The position numbers and the translations under genes are program-made. A stretch of DNA of 64,000 bases. It comes from Runella sp. MFBS21. GTDB lineage: Bacteria; Bacteroidota; Bacteroidia; Cytophagales; Spirosomataceae. Numbering within the stretch: position 1 is the first letter of the stretch; the number at the start of each line of letters is the position of its first letter. The stretch is taken from positions 62,001-126,000 of the forward strand of contig NZ_JARNTW010000009.1 in NCBI RefSeq assembly GCF_029433105.1, in the 5' to 3' direction. Below the pieces are notes generated by a model that saw only the letters and a list, made by a program, of their open reading frames with translations, was not told the DNA's origin and did no database searches. Shown here piece after piece: positions 34,049 to 41,270 of the stretch.

Positions 34049-34573
34049 GCAAGCTTGAATGTTAAGTTTTAAATCATAAAATAAGCGTTTTGCATAACGT
34101 GTGAGCTAATATTCAATATCTAACGTAGAGTGTTGAGTAGAAAGTGAGAGAATCAATTTACGCTAAAAAACTATAAATTTTTTTTAGGTTTTACTACTAA
34201 TATCTCAGATAGTAATTTGAGATAAACGGTTTTTGGACTGAATAAATATTTCTAATGTCATGAGCTGATAGAGTAATAAAGTGAAACAAATCCCCCTTGT
34301 TATTTAGGAGAGACCTAGTACTTAATTTTTTACCAACAATATGATTGGTGGTTTTAAACTCTTAACGACTCAAAGTAGGTATATTATAATATGTTAGCGG
34401 ACAAACTAAAATACAAAGTATTGCATTTGCAATTTTTTTTTAAAAAACTTATTAAACGGTAAAAAGAAAAAAAATATCGGAAAAGCGATTGAGAATATCG
34501 GAAAACCGATATAATTTCTGAAAAAATTTATATTGGTTTGTGGCATACAATCCTAAGCCATCTAACCTCTCCG
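34049..34573. other. 525-bp AT-rich stretch upstream of the RiPP locus
   Basis: No gene. It contains an imperfect second copy of the XRE gene's start region (CTAATGTCATG at ~34252-34262, same as at 34036-34046), a short TATATTATAATATG palindrome near 34380, and the twin repeats at 34474-34512. A possible weak -7 element (TTGGTTTG, 34533-34540) precedes the first glycosyltransferase. Very A+T-rich compared with flanking genes. Confidence 0.5.
34474..34512. promoter_or_regulatory. Twin inverted repeats, candidate operator of the RiPP locus
   Basis: A perfect repeat ATATCGG-AAAA-CCGATAT (34495-34512) and an imperfect copy ATATCGG-AAAA-GCGATTG beginning at 34474. The copies are offset by exactly 21 bp, two turns of the helix, so dimers would bind the same face. 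They lie 60-100 bp before the glycosyltransferase ATG at 34574. The regulator is unknown; the XRE protein at 33809 is the nearest candidate. Confidence 0.5.
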
Positions 34574-35995
34574 ATGAAACCCCATTTACTTATTTTGCCC
34601 GCAAGTATCCGCAGCCATGTATTGCCATCGCTGTACGTGGCTGATAGGCTGTCGGAGGAGGAGGGGTATGAAGTATATTATGCTGTTACAAATGATGTAT
34701 TGGCGGAGTTGGTCACTAAGAATGGCTATCAAGCTGTGAAAACCACGGGCTGGCGTGTAGGTTACGGCATGGAAGCCTCGTATTTAGCTGCTAAAAAGGA
34801 AAAGGTTTCGTACCGACGGCTGCTAAACGCTTACCGTACAAACGAGCTATATTGGGAACGAAAACGAGAATTGGATGCGCTGATTGAAGAGCTTCGTCCC
34901 ACAACTATTTTGATAGATTTATTTGTTTGTACCGATTTTTGGGTATTATATCCACGCCGTTCAGAATTTAATATCGCCTTTTTTAATCCCATGCCCTCTA
35001 CGTATCGGGTAGGAGAGTGGCCGATAGTGTCAAGCCCCGTAAATCCTCCCATGGGGGACTTAATACTCAGCGGAAGCAGCCACACGAGTCAGTCCAACGC
35101 CCAACAAGGGGAATTAAAGTTGGGGTGGAGAAAACGAAGGGACTTATTCCTTCAGTTTTTACGCAATCCCAGACAGGCATGGCTGCGTCAAGTGGTAGCC
35201 GGTCATCGCCAATTTTTGGAACAAATCGCTCCCTTTGCGCAAGATACGACTGTGACGCAGGTAGTTGCCAACGTGCCCGAATTGGTATTGGCGCCGTTGG
35301 AATTTGAATTTGCGCCTGAAATACGCAAACCAAATCAACATTATTTGGGGCTGTGTATGCGAGAGCATCGGCAAGACACTGAGCTTGACCCTGCTTTTGA
35401 AAAAGTGTGGGAATTAATTAAAGCTCAGAAAAAAAACGGAGAGCGCCTTGTTTATTGCAGTTTTGGTACCTTTTATGAAGGGGCTGACGCCATGCTGTTG
35501 CGTTTTGTGACTAACCTGCTAGAGGTGATTGCTGACTTACCGCAGGTACATTTGGTATGCTCGGTCAACAAATACGTCATAGAAACCCTCCGCGCCAGAA
35601 AGCTATTTACCAACTGTACCCACTTTTTTAGTCGCGTCCCGCAGCTGACAGTACTGGCCGAAGCCGACGTGTTTATCACTCATGCGGGATTTGGCTCTAT
35701 CAAAGAAGCAATTTATTACGGAGTACCTATGCTGGCGTATCCCCTCGACCCTCACTACGACCAAAATGGCAACGCCGTCAAAATAGAGTATCATGGCTTG
35801 GGTCTACGCGGTGCTTTTGCGCACGAGCGACTTGGGGATTTGAAAAAGAAACTCGAACGATTGCTGGAAGAAAAAACATTTCACGAGAAAGTGAGGCAGT
35901 TTAGGGAAGTGATTGACGATGAATACAAGGAAGAGAAAATAAAAGAGACAGTGCAGAGCCTTCTTGTGGATAGGCATTCAGTCGTGTTAGCCTAA
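34574..35995 (+). CDS. GT1-family glycosyltransferase (UGT/MGT type)
   Basis: 473 aa from the ATG at 34574 (MKPHLLILPASIRSHVLPSL); the in-frame TTG at 34538 is less likely. GT-B fold: the C-terminal half has YCSFGTFY and the donor-binding signature FITHAGFGSIKEAIYYGVP, with PLDPHYDQNGNA. These resemble UDP-glycosyltransferases of natural-product and macrolide glycosylation. It opens the cluster that contains the double-glycine peptide, 41 bp before the VKOR fusion. I infer it decorates the peptide or a co-produced metabolite. Confidence 0.88.
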   Translation: MKPHLLILPASIRSHVLPSLYVADRLSEEEGYEVYYAVTNDVLAELVTKNGYQAVKTTGWRVGYGMEASYLAAKKEKVSYRRLLNAYRTNELYWERKRELDALIEELRPTTILIDLFVCTDFWVLYPRRSEFNIAFFNPMPSTYRVGEWPIVSSPVNPPMGDLILSGSSHTSQSNAQQGELKLGWRKRRDLFLQFLRNPRQAWLRQVVAGHRQFLEQIAPFAQDTTVTQVVANVPELVLAPLEFEFAPEIRKPNQHYLGLCMREHRQDTELDPAFEKVWELIKAQKKNGERLVYCSFGTFYEGADAMLLRFVTNLLEVIADLPQVHLVCSVNKYVIETLRARKLFTNCTHFFSRVPQLTVLAEADVFITHAGFGSIKEAIYYGVPMLAYPLDPHYDQNGNAVKIEYHGLGLRGAFAHERLGDLKKKLERLLEEKTFHEKVRQFREVIDDEYKEEKIKETVQSLLVDRHSVVLA

Positions 35996-36036
35996 GATAG
36001 TTTAGACCCTTGCAGGGTGACAAAAATAGAAAGTCT

Positions 36037-37707
36037 ATGAAACTAAATCCAACTGAGAAAAATGCCTTTGAAGCTACCAATATGCTCTTGTATTTGAGTA
36101 AGGTACGCATTACTGCGCGTAGTTTGCGCAATGCGCTGTGGCAACATCCCGATTTTCCAAGCCTAAGTGCACTGAGTGATGTATTGACCGATTTCAATGT
36201 GCCTAATATGGCTACGCGCCTTACACCTGACTGTTTGTCTGAAATACCGCTGCCGGCTTTGACACAATTGCAGGTGGATGGTGGAGTCTTTGTACCCGTG
36301 CGAAAAGTTGGCAGCACCGTAGAGTGGCTGCATACCCAACGTGGCTGGCAGAGCGACAATTATAACGATTTTGTACATAAATGGACGGGCGTTGCCTTAT
36401 TAATAGAACCTAATGCTACTTCGGGTGAGCGTGAGTATGCCCAAAGCCGCCGCTGGGAATTAATTGCTTCTTTGCGTATTCCATTCATTGTGAGTGCGAT
36501 AGTACTATGTTTAGGGGTAGTTCTGTGGAATTTAATTCAAAAATTTCCCTTGAATTCCCATCTCCCATATTACGGACTTTTAGCGACCAAATTGACAGGA
36601 ACAATTGTGAGTGGGATGCTGGTTTGGTACGGTATTGATTCGCAGAACTCTTTTTTGCAGAAAGTATGCCAAATCAACCGTCGCAGCAATTGCCAAAACA
36701 TTCTCCAATCGCCGGCCGCGAAACTAACCGAGTGGCTGAGTTGGAGTGAGGTGGGATTATTTTATTTTGCAGGGGGCTTGATTAGCCTATTAAATCCCGC
36801 CCTAACCTTCCCCTATAGGGATGGAATTTTACTATTCCTTTGGGGGCTGGGGGGCTTTGCATTGCCCTATACCTTTTGGTCTATTTATTACCAATGGCGA
36901 ATAGCACGGGAGTGGTGTGTGTTGTGTTTTACGGTGCAGGTATTGCTCTGGCTAGAGTTTGGGTTGGGAATAGGAACCATTAGCGTTACAGATTTTTCTG
37001 ATGAAGGGAAACTAGTGTTGATGAATAATTTTTCTCTGATTTCAGTACTATATCTATTAGGTACTTTTGCTATTGTACCTACATTTTGGGCGTTATTTAA
37101 AGGGCATTTGCAGAAATCCAATCGCTATGATTCCTTATTTCGAGAATTTCAAAAATTAAAATTTTCGCCTGAGTATATTCAGGGTTTGTTTAGAAATCAG
37201 CGTTTATTACCTCCTATTTTTGAAGGAATGGAAGTGATTCAATTAGGGAATCCGAATGCTGAAAATACGTTGATTATGGTTACTAATCCCACTTGCGCGG
37301 CTTGCCGGCGCAATCATTCAGAACTCAAAAAGTTACTTGAAATAAATGATACAGTGCAGGTAAAAATCATTTTGGCAGCAGGTTTTTCAGATGATGATAT
37401 TGCAAGCAAAGTAGCGAGACAAATACTGAGTTTGCCTACCTATCAAATGGAAGAGGCACTACGTGAGTGGTTTGAAACAAATGAAAGATATTATAATGAA
37501 TGGAGTAGGCAAACGAAGGGAGATTACGGGAAGGCGGCAGCTATTCAACAGCTGCAATTACATATTCGTTGGCTTGAATTAGCGGGAGTAATGACTGCTC
37601 CAACCACTTTTTTAAATGCAGTAGAGTTGCCTAAATTTTACCAAGTACAAGAGATACCCAGACTCTGTACTTATTATTCTACCATAGGAATTGGCCAATT
37701 CAGATAA
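36037..37707 (+). CDS. C39-like/VKOR/thioredoxin fusion, disulfide-forming membrane protein
   Basis: 556 aa from the ATG at 36037. (1) An N-terminal ~115-residue C39-peptidase-like domain (FPSLSALSDVLTDFNV) without the catalytic cysteine motif, probably a leader-binding domain. (2) A VKOR domain with several TM helices, loop cysteines C211 and C219 (VCQINRRSNCQ) and active-site C294-V-L-C297. (3) A C-terminal thioredoxin-like domain with C420-A-A-C423 in TNPTCAACRRNHSEL. VKOR passes electrons from thiols to quinones, so this protein can drive disulfide formation. A truncated C39 domain fused to VKOR fits oxidative folding of a double-glycine peptide, whose gene is next, 50 bp downstream. Confidence 0.9.
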   Translation: MKLNPTEKNAFEATNMLLYLSKVRITARSLRNALWQHPDFPSLSALSDVLTDFNVPNMATRLTPDCLSEIPLPALTQLQVDGGVFVPVRKVGSTVEWLHTQRGWQSDNYNDFVHKWTGVALLIEPNATSGEREYAQSRRWELIASLRIPFIVSAIVLCLGVVLWNLIQKFPLNSHLPYYGLLATKLTGTIVSGMLVWYGIDSQNSFLQKVCQINRRSNCQNILQSPAAKLTEWLSWSEVGLFYFAGGLISLLNPALTFPYRDGILLFLWGLGGFALPYTFWSIYYQWRIAREWCVLCFTVQVLLWLEFGLGIGTISVTDFSDEGKLVLMNNFSLISVLYLLGTFAIVPTFWALFKGHLQKSNRYDSLFREFQKLKFSPEYIQGLFRNQRLLPPIFEGMEVIQLGNPNAENTLIMVTNPTCAACRRNHSELKKLLEINDTVQVKIILAAGFSDDDIASKVARQILSLPTYQMEEALREWFETNERYYNEWSRQTKGDYGKAAAIQQLQLHIRWLELAGVMTAPTTFLNAVELPKFYQVQEIPRLCTYYSTIGIGQFR

Positions 37708-37757
37708 ATTAATTTTTAAACAATTTAACAATGGCTGTAAGCCGCTAAACAGAAACA

Positions 37758-37982
37758 ATGAACAGATTATCAAATTTTGGAGATTTCGCTTTAACAAGAG
37801 CTGAAATGAAAAGAGTAACGGGAGGGTGTGCCTTATGGACTATTGATCATTATGGTCAAAGAGTAGAATCAAAAAACGTTTATACAATGGCGCAGGCTAA
37901 GGAAAAAGCTAGTAAGTTTGCACAAGAACACAATAAACGGTATGGCTGGTGCTGTAGTAGCTGTAAAGGTAGTAGTATTTAA
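37758..37982 (+). CDS. Double-glycine leader peptide, putative RiPP/bacteriocin precursor
   Basis: 74 aa. The leader (residues 1-23) follows the Bacteroidota pattern: an F-x-x-x-A-L-T-R-x-E-M-K stretch (SNFGDFALTRAEMKRVTGG) with cleavage expected after Gly23. The core is 51 residues starting with Cys24 and has four cysteines (C24, C65, C66, C69), clustered in WCCSSCKGSS, so two disulfides are possible; Ser-rich ends could be glycosylated. It sits between the VKOR fusion and a thioredoxin gene, and the C39-type ABC transporter that could cut it is 3.3 kb downstream. No known core family was recognised. Confidence 0.85.
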   Translation: MNRLSNFGDFALTRAEMKRVTGGCALWTIDHYGQRVESKNVYTMAQAKEKASKFAQEHNKRYGWCCSSCKGSSI

Positions 37983-37995
37983 TTGATAATTTATG

Positions 37996-38037
37996 TTTTT
38001 ACGGGAGTGGTTTTAATATTGTTCCCGTAAAAATTTT
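37996..38037 (+). terminator. Hairpin between precursor and downstream gene
   Basis: TTTTTACGGGA (37996-38006) and TCCCGTAAAAA (38023-38033) form an 11-bp stem with a 16-nt loop, followed by TTTT. It starts 14 bp after the precursor stop and ends ~15 bp before the thioredoxin gene. It may terminate most transcripts so the peptide is made in excess of the enzymes, and it may protect the mRNA 3' end. Confidence 0.65.
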
Positions 38038-38051
38038 AATAAATATTTTAT

Positions 38052-39539
38052 ATGAAAAAAAATAATTTAGTGAATTTTAGTGTTTTGTTTATGCTGATTG
38101 TTTATGTGTATTATTCCAAATATATTCCACCTGTACAAGGTCAAATGTACTTATTGGAGGGGAGAAGTGATACAATTTCTATTTATAATAATATTAAAAA
38201 ACATAACAGCATTAATTGGCAAGTTGTAGATGGGTATGAGGACGCTTCTACACGCTTAGAGTTTAATTCAGCAAGTTTAGATTTGAGCTTGAATCTTGTT
38301 TCTAAACTTCCAATTAAAGTATCGACAATTGATATTGATTCAACAAAGCCATTTTTTGAAAATGAATCTTGGGTGAGTTTTATATTATACCCTGGAGATA
38401 GACTTGAAGCTTATAAAGATATTGAAGGCTTTACAAGGCTCAGGTCGCTTAAGGATAGTGTAAGAACAAATGAATTGAATTTTACAGTTGATTTGAAACA
38501 GCATATAGGTGAAATTTCAGCCTTTAAGGGTGTGTTTTCTGTAAAAATTCCAGTAAATGAACAAGTGGATCTGTCAAAAAAAAGAGCAAAAAAAGTGTTT
38601 GATTATTTGAATATATATGATAGACGTAAAATGGTTAGTAAAGGTTTTAGAAGCTATGTTTATAATAATTTTAAATTTGATGTAATTCATTATATGATGA
38701 GAGATTATTTTTCTCCATTTATTATGGATAAATATAAAAAACCCTTCCCAGATAAGTTGATTTCTGTTTATGATACTTTAAATAAAGAATTTGATTGTAA
38801 TGAATGTGTATTTATTGATAATTATAATATATCTGCACTGTTGTACGCTTATTTTTTGTGCTATAAAAAAGGTGTTAAAAACGATGTTTATAATTTATAT
38901 AGTGTAGTTAAAGAAAATTTTAAAGATAAAACAAAAGATTATTTGTTATTTAGAGTTGTTAAAATGAAAATGGAGGAAGATATGCAAGAAAGTGGATTTA
39001 AATACATGTTGAATAACTTTTATAAAGACTGTAAAGATGAGAATTATGTTGCTTATATTAAACGTAATATGTCAGTAATGGAAAATGTGACGCCTTTACA
39101 AAAAAGCTTTATGTCTTCTGAATTGTTTGGAATGGAATCTAAAAAAATACTAATAAAGAATTTAATAGAATCTTCTAAAGATAAATTAACATATATTGAC
39201 TTATGGGCGTCTTGGTGTTCGCCCTGTATTGCCGAAATGCCAATCTCTCATCAACTTCAGCAATTATATAAGGGTAAAAAAATAAACTTTATCTTTATCA
39301 GTTTAGATAAAAGCCGTGTGGCATGGGAAAATGGTATGATAAGAGCTAAACTTAATCAAAGTAAGGATAGCTATTTACTAATAAATGGAAGTAAATCTGC
39401 TTTTGCTAAACACTTCAAAATATCCTCTATTCCACGTTATATCCTCATCGGTAAAGACGGTAAAGTCATCAACGCCGATGCCCCTCGACCAAGTGATCCA
39501 AAAATTAGAGAATTGTTTGATGAATTGCTGAAAAAGTAG
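38052..39539 (+). CDS. TlpA-like thioredoxin protein with large unknown N-terminal domain
   Basis: 495 aa. An N-terminal hydrophobic anchor/signal (FSVLFMLIVYVYYSKYIPP), then ~340 residues of unrecognised sequence, then a TlpA/AhpC-type thioredoxin domain with active site C389-S-P-C392 (WASWCSPCIAEMP), ending PRYILIGKDGK...NADAPRPSDPK. The body of the gene is strikingly A+T-rich relative to its neighbours. Part of the cluster between the precursor and the glycosyltransferase; likely a periplasmic thiol oxidoreductase or isomerase for the peptide. A relative lies at 45090. Confidence 0.85.
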   Translation: MKKNNLVNFSVLFMLIVYVYYSKYIPPVQGQMYLLEGRSDTISIYNNIKKHNSINWQVVDGYEDASTRLEFNSASLDLSLNLVSKLPIKVSTIDIDSTKPFFENESWVSFILYPGDRLEAYKDIEGFTRLRSLKDSVRTNELNFTVDLKQHIGEISAFKGVFSVKIPVNEQVDLSKKRAKKVFDYLNIYDRRKMVSKGFRSYVYNNFKFDVIHYMMRDYFSPFIMDKYKKPFPDKLISVYDTLNKEFDCNECVFIDNYNISALLYAYFLCYKKGVKNDVYNLYSVVKENFKDKTKDYLLFRVVKMKMEEDMQESGFKYMLNNFYKDCKDENYVAYIKRNMSVMENVTPLQKSFMSSELFGMESKKILIKNLIESSKDKLTYIDLWASWCSPCIAEMPISHQLQQLYKGKKINFIFISLDKSRVAWENGMIRAKLNQSKDSYLLINGSKSAFAKHFKISSIPRYILIGKDGKVINADAPRPSDPKIRELFDELLKK

Positions 39540-39545
39540 TATTCT

Positions 39546-40634
39546 ATGCTTATTAGTCTCAAATATCATCTACTTACTTGGTACAATCAATTGCAAAATC
39601 ATCGAAAGGTGAGTCGAGAAAAAACACATTATCAAGCATCAAAAAAGAAGAGTATATCAACAATTAGACGCGTTGATAATCAGATTATTCCAAAGAATTC
39701 AGACGAAATTAGGCTTTTTGCTATCATGCGTAATGAGTCGCTAAGGTTGCCATATTTTTTGGATTATTACAAAAACTTGGGTGTGAATAGATTTTTTTTG
39801 ATAGATAATAATTCAACAGATAATTCCGTACAATTGGCTTTATCGGAGGAAAAGGTGCATGTATTTGAGACAAAAGATAATTATCAAAATCATTGGTTTT
39901 GGATGGAACATTTATTGGATACCTATGGCAAAGAACATTGGTGCGTAGTGGTGGATATTGATGAGTTGTTTTCCTATCCCTATTCAGAGCATCTTTCGTT
40001 GCAAGAACTTCGGGCGTTTTTAGAAAGTAGAAACGAAACAGCGATTCGTACATTTCTATTGGATATGTACTCAGATCAAAGCGTAGTGGCTGCATCGTAT
40101 AGTCGTGGGGAAAATCCGTTGGAGATGCTTAATTATTTTGATAAGGATTATCGAAAGATTTCATTTTCGTTTCCGGATAGAAGTACGGGGAAGTCGTACA
40201 CTTTTGAGATTTTCACGGGTGGGATGCGAGACCGGGTTTTTGGTAGGAGCAATCCGCCTTCTATTTTGTCTAAAGTCCCCTTTTTCAAAAATACCGAAGG
40301 TACTTACCTCTCACAAGGAATGCACGCCATCAACGGAGCTACCTTGAGTGATGTACAGGGGGTAGTGTTTCACACCAAGTTTTTATCAGATTTTATTACG
40401 GAGGTAGAGGAAGAGTGTCAGCGCGAGCAGCACTATGGCAACGCGTTTTACTACAAAATCTTTCACCAGAAGCTAAAAGAAACGCCTGATATTCAATTCT
40501 ATCATGAAGGTTCGGTCAAGTTTGAAAATTTGCAGCAGTTAGTTGAATTAGGCTTAATGAAAACCACCCCCGAATTTGAAGCCTTTGCGCAGGCGGTTTT
40601 TATCAGGAAAAACAACATGGAATTTCTGTACTAA
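39546..40634 (+). CDS. GT-A glycosyltransferase (Glyco_tranf_2_4/GT92-like)
   Basis: 362 aa. A GT-A fold from about residue 55: LFAIMRNESLRLPYFLDYYK, FFLIDNNSTDNS and the metal/donor site VVDIDELF (DxD variant). This matches the Glyco_tranf_2_4 group of stem-like glycosyltransferases. No membrane segment is obvious. It starts 7 bp after the TlpA-like gene, so it is co-transcribed with it. By analogy with the GT of sublancin-type loci it may modify the peptide core, but the sugar and acceptor are unknown. Confidence 0.85.
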   Translation: MLISLKYHLLTWYNQLQNHRKVSREKTHYQASKKKSISTIRRVDNQIIPKNSDEIRLFAIMRNESLRLPYFLDYYKNLGVNRFFLIDNNSTDNSVQLALSEEKVHVFETKDNYQNHWFWMEHLLDTYGKEHWCVVVDIDELFSYPYSEHLSLQELRAFLESRNETAIRTFLLDMYSDQSVVAASYSRGENPLEMLNYFDKDYRKISFSFPDRSTGKSYTFEIFTGGMRDRVFGRSNPPSILSKVPFFKNTEGTYLSQGMHAINGATLSDVQGVVFHTKFLSDFITEVEEECQREQHYGNAFYYKIFHQKLKETPDIQFYHEGSVKFENLQQLVELGLMKTTPEFEAFAQAVFIRKNNMEFLY

Positions 40635-40684
40635 TAGCATAAGAAACGAAGGCTACAATGGCCTTGTTCTGATTTTGTGAAGGG

Positions 40685-40993
40685 TTAGGGTAGTGAACTT
40701 GCCAAATAAATGGATAGACTGATCATATAAGATTTTGAGTAAGATATGTCGGATTTGTTTGGTCTCTGTAAAATGATAACGAAGCAGTAAAACGCTAATG
40801 TCTGGTGCGCAAATACCCATTTCCCGAAGTCTTTATCTTCGGTCAAAATAATTCGGGGTGGCTTTTTCGATAGTTCAATAATAGAGAAATCGGATGTACC
40901 GCGTTGCAGTTCATAAATGGAATAAACCTCAATACCTGATTGTCGAATAGATTCAATGAGTGAATGGTCAATATTTTCATCGGCTAAAATCAT
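40685..40993 (-). CDS. DUF5615 PIN-like protein, putative toxin
   Basis: 102 aa. The N-terminus MILADENIDHSLI and internal PRIILTEDKDFGKWVF match the DUF5615 PIN-like family, with conserved Asp/Glu that could bind metal. Such genes are paired with a DUF433 gene as predicted toxin-antitoxin modules. The last ~25 residues look unlike the family core. Its ATG overlaps the DUF433 gene's stop (40990-40993). It lies antisense inside the RiPP cluster. Confidence 0.78.
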   Translation of the reverse strand: MILADENIDHSLIESIRQSGIEVYSIYELQRGTSDFSIIELSKKPPRIILTEDKDFGKWVFAHQTLAFYCFVIILQRPNKSDISYSKSYMISLSIYLASSLP

Positions 40994-41223
40994 GCAACAG
41001 ACAGCAATGAGTCTTCATTGCCCAGCACATCGGCAGCGTATTCAAGTACTGCCCGTATGTGTTCTTCGGTTAAGGAAGGATACATAGTTAATAGGTCTTT
41101 ATGAGTGGCTCCTTGGGCGAGTTTTCTCAGTATGAGTTCCACCCTAAGTCTTGTGCCTTTTAAAATGGGCTTTCCAAGCATGATGCGATGGTCAGTTACA
41201 ATATAGTTTGTATAGGTACTCAT
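40990..41223 (-). CDS. DUF433 protein, putative antitoxin
   Basis: 77 aa. The sequence HRIMLGKPILKGTRLRVELILRKLAQGATHKDLL and the YPSLTEEHIRAVLEYAAD helix are characteristic of DUF433, small winged-helix-like proteins paired with DUF5615. It probably represses its own promoter and neutralises its partner. Start ATG 41221-41223 is 48 bp from the ABC transporter ATG on the other strand, with a -7 box between. Confidence 0.85.
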   Translation of the reverse strand: MSTYTNYIVTDHRIMLGKPILKGTRLRVELILRKLAQGATHKDLLTMYPSLTEEHIRAVLEYAADVLGNEDSLLSVA

Positions 41224-41238
41224 AGTAGTGAGTTTTTA

Positions 41239-41246
41239 CAAAAATA
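41239..41246 (-). promoter_or_regulatory. -7 box of the DUF433/DUF5615 pair
   Basis: Minus-strand TATTTTTG, an exact TAnnTTTG element, ~16 bp upstream of the DUF433 ATG at 41223. It is identical to the box of the PIN pair at 12843-12850. No clear -33 element. Confidence 0.4.
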
Positions 41247-41270
41247 ACCAATTTTCTAAAAAAGTAGTTT

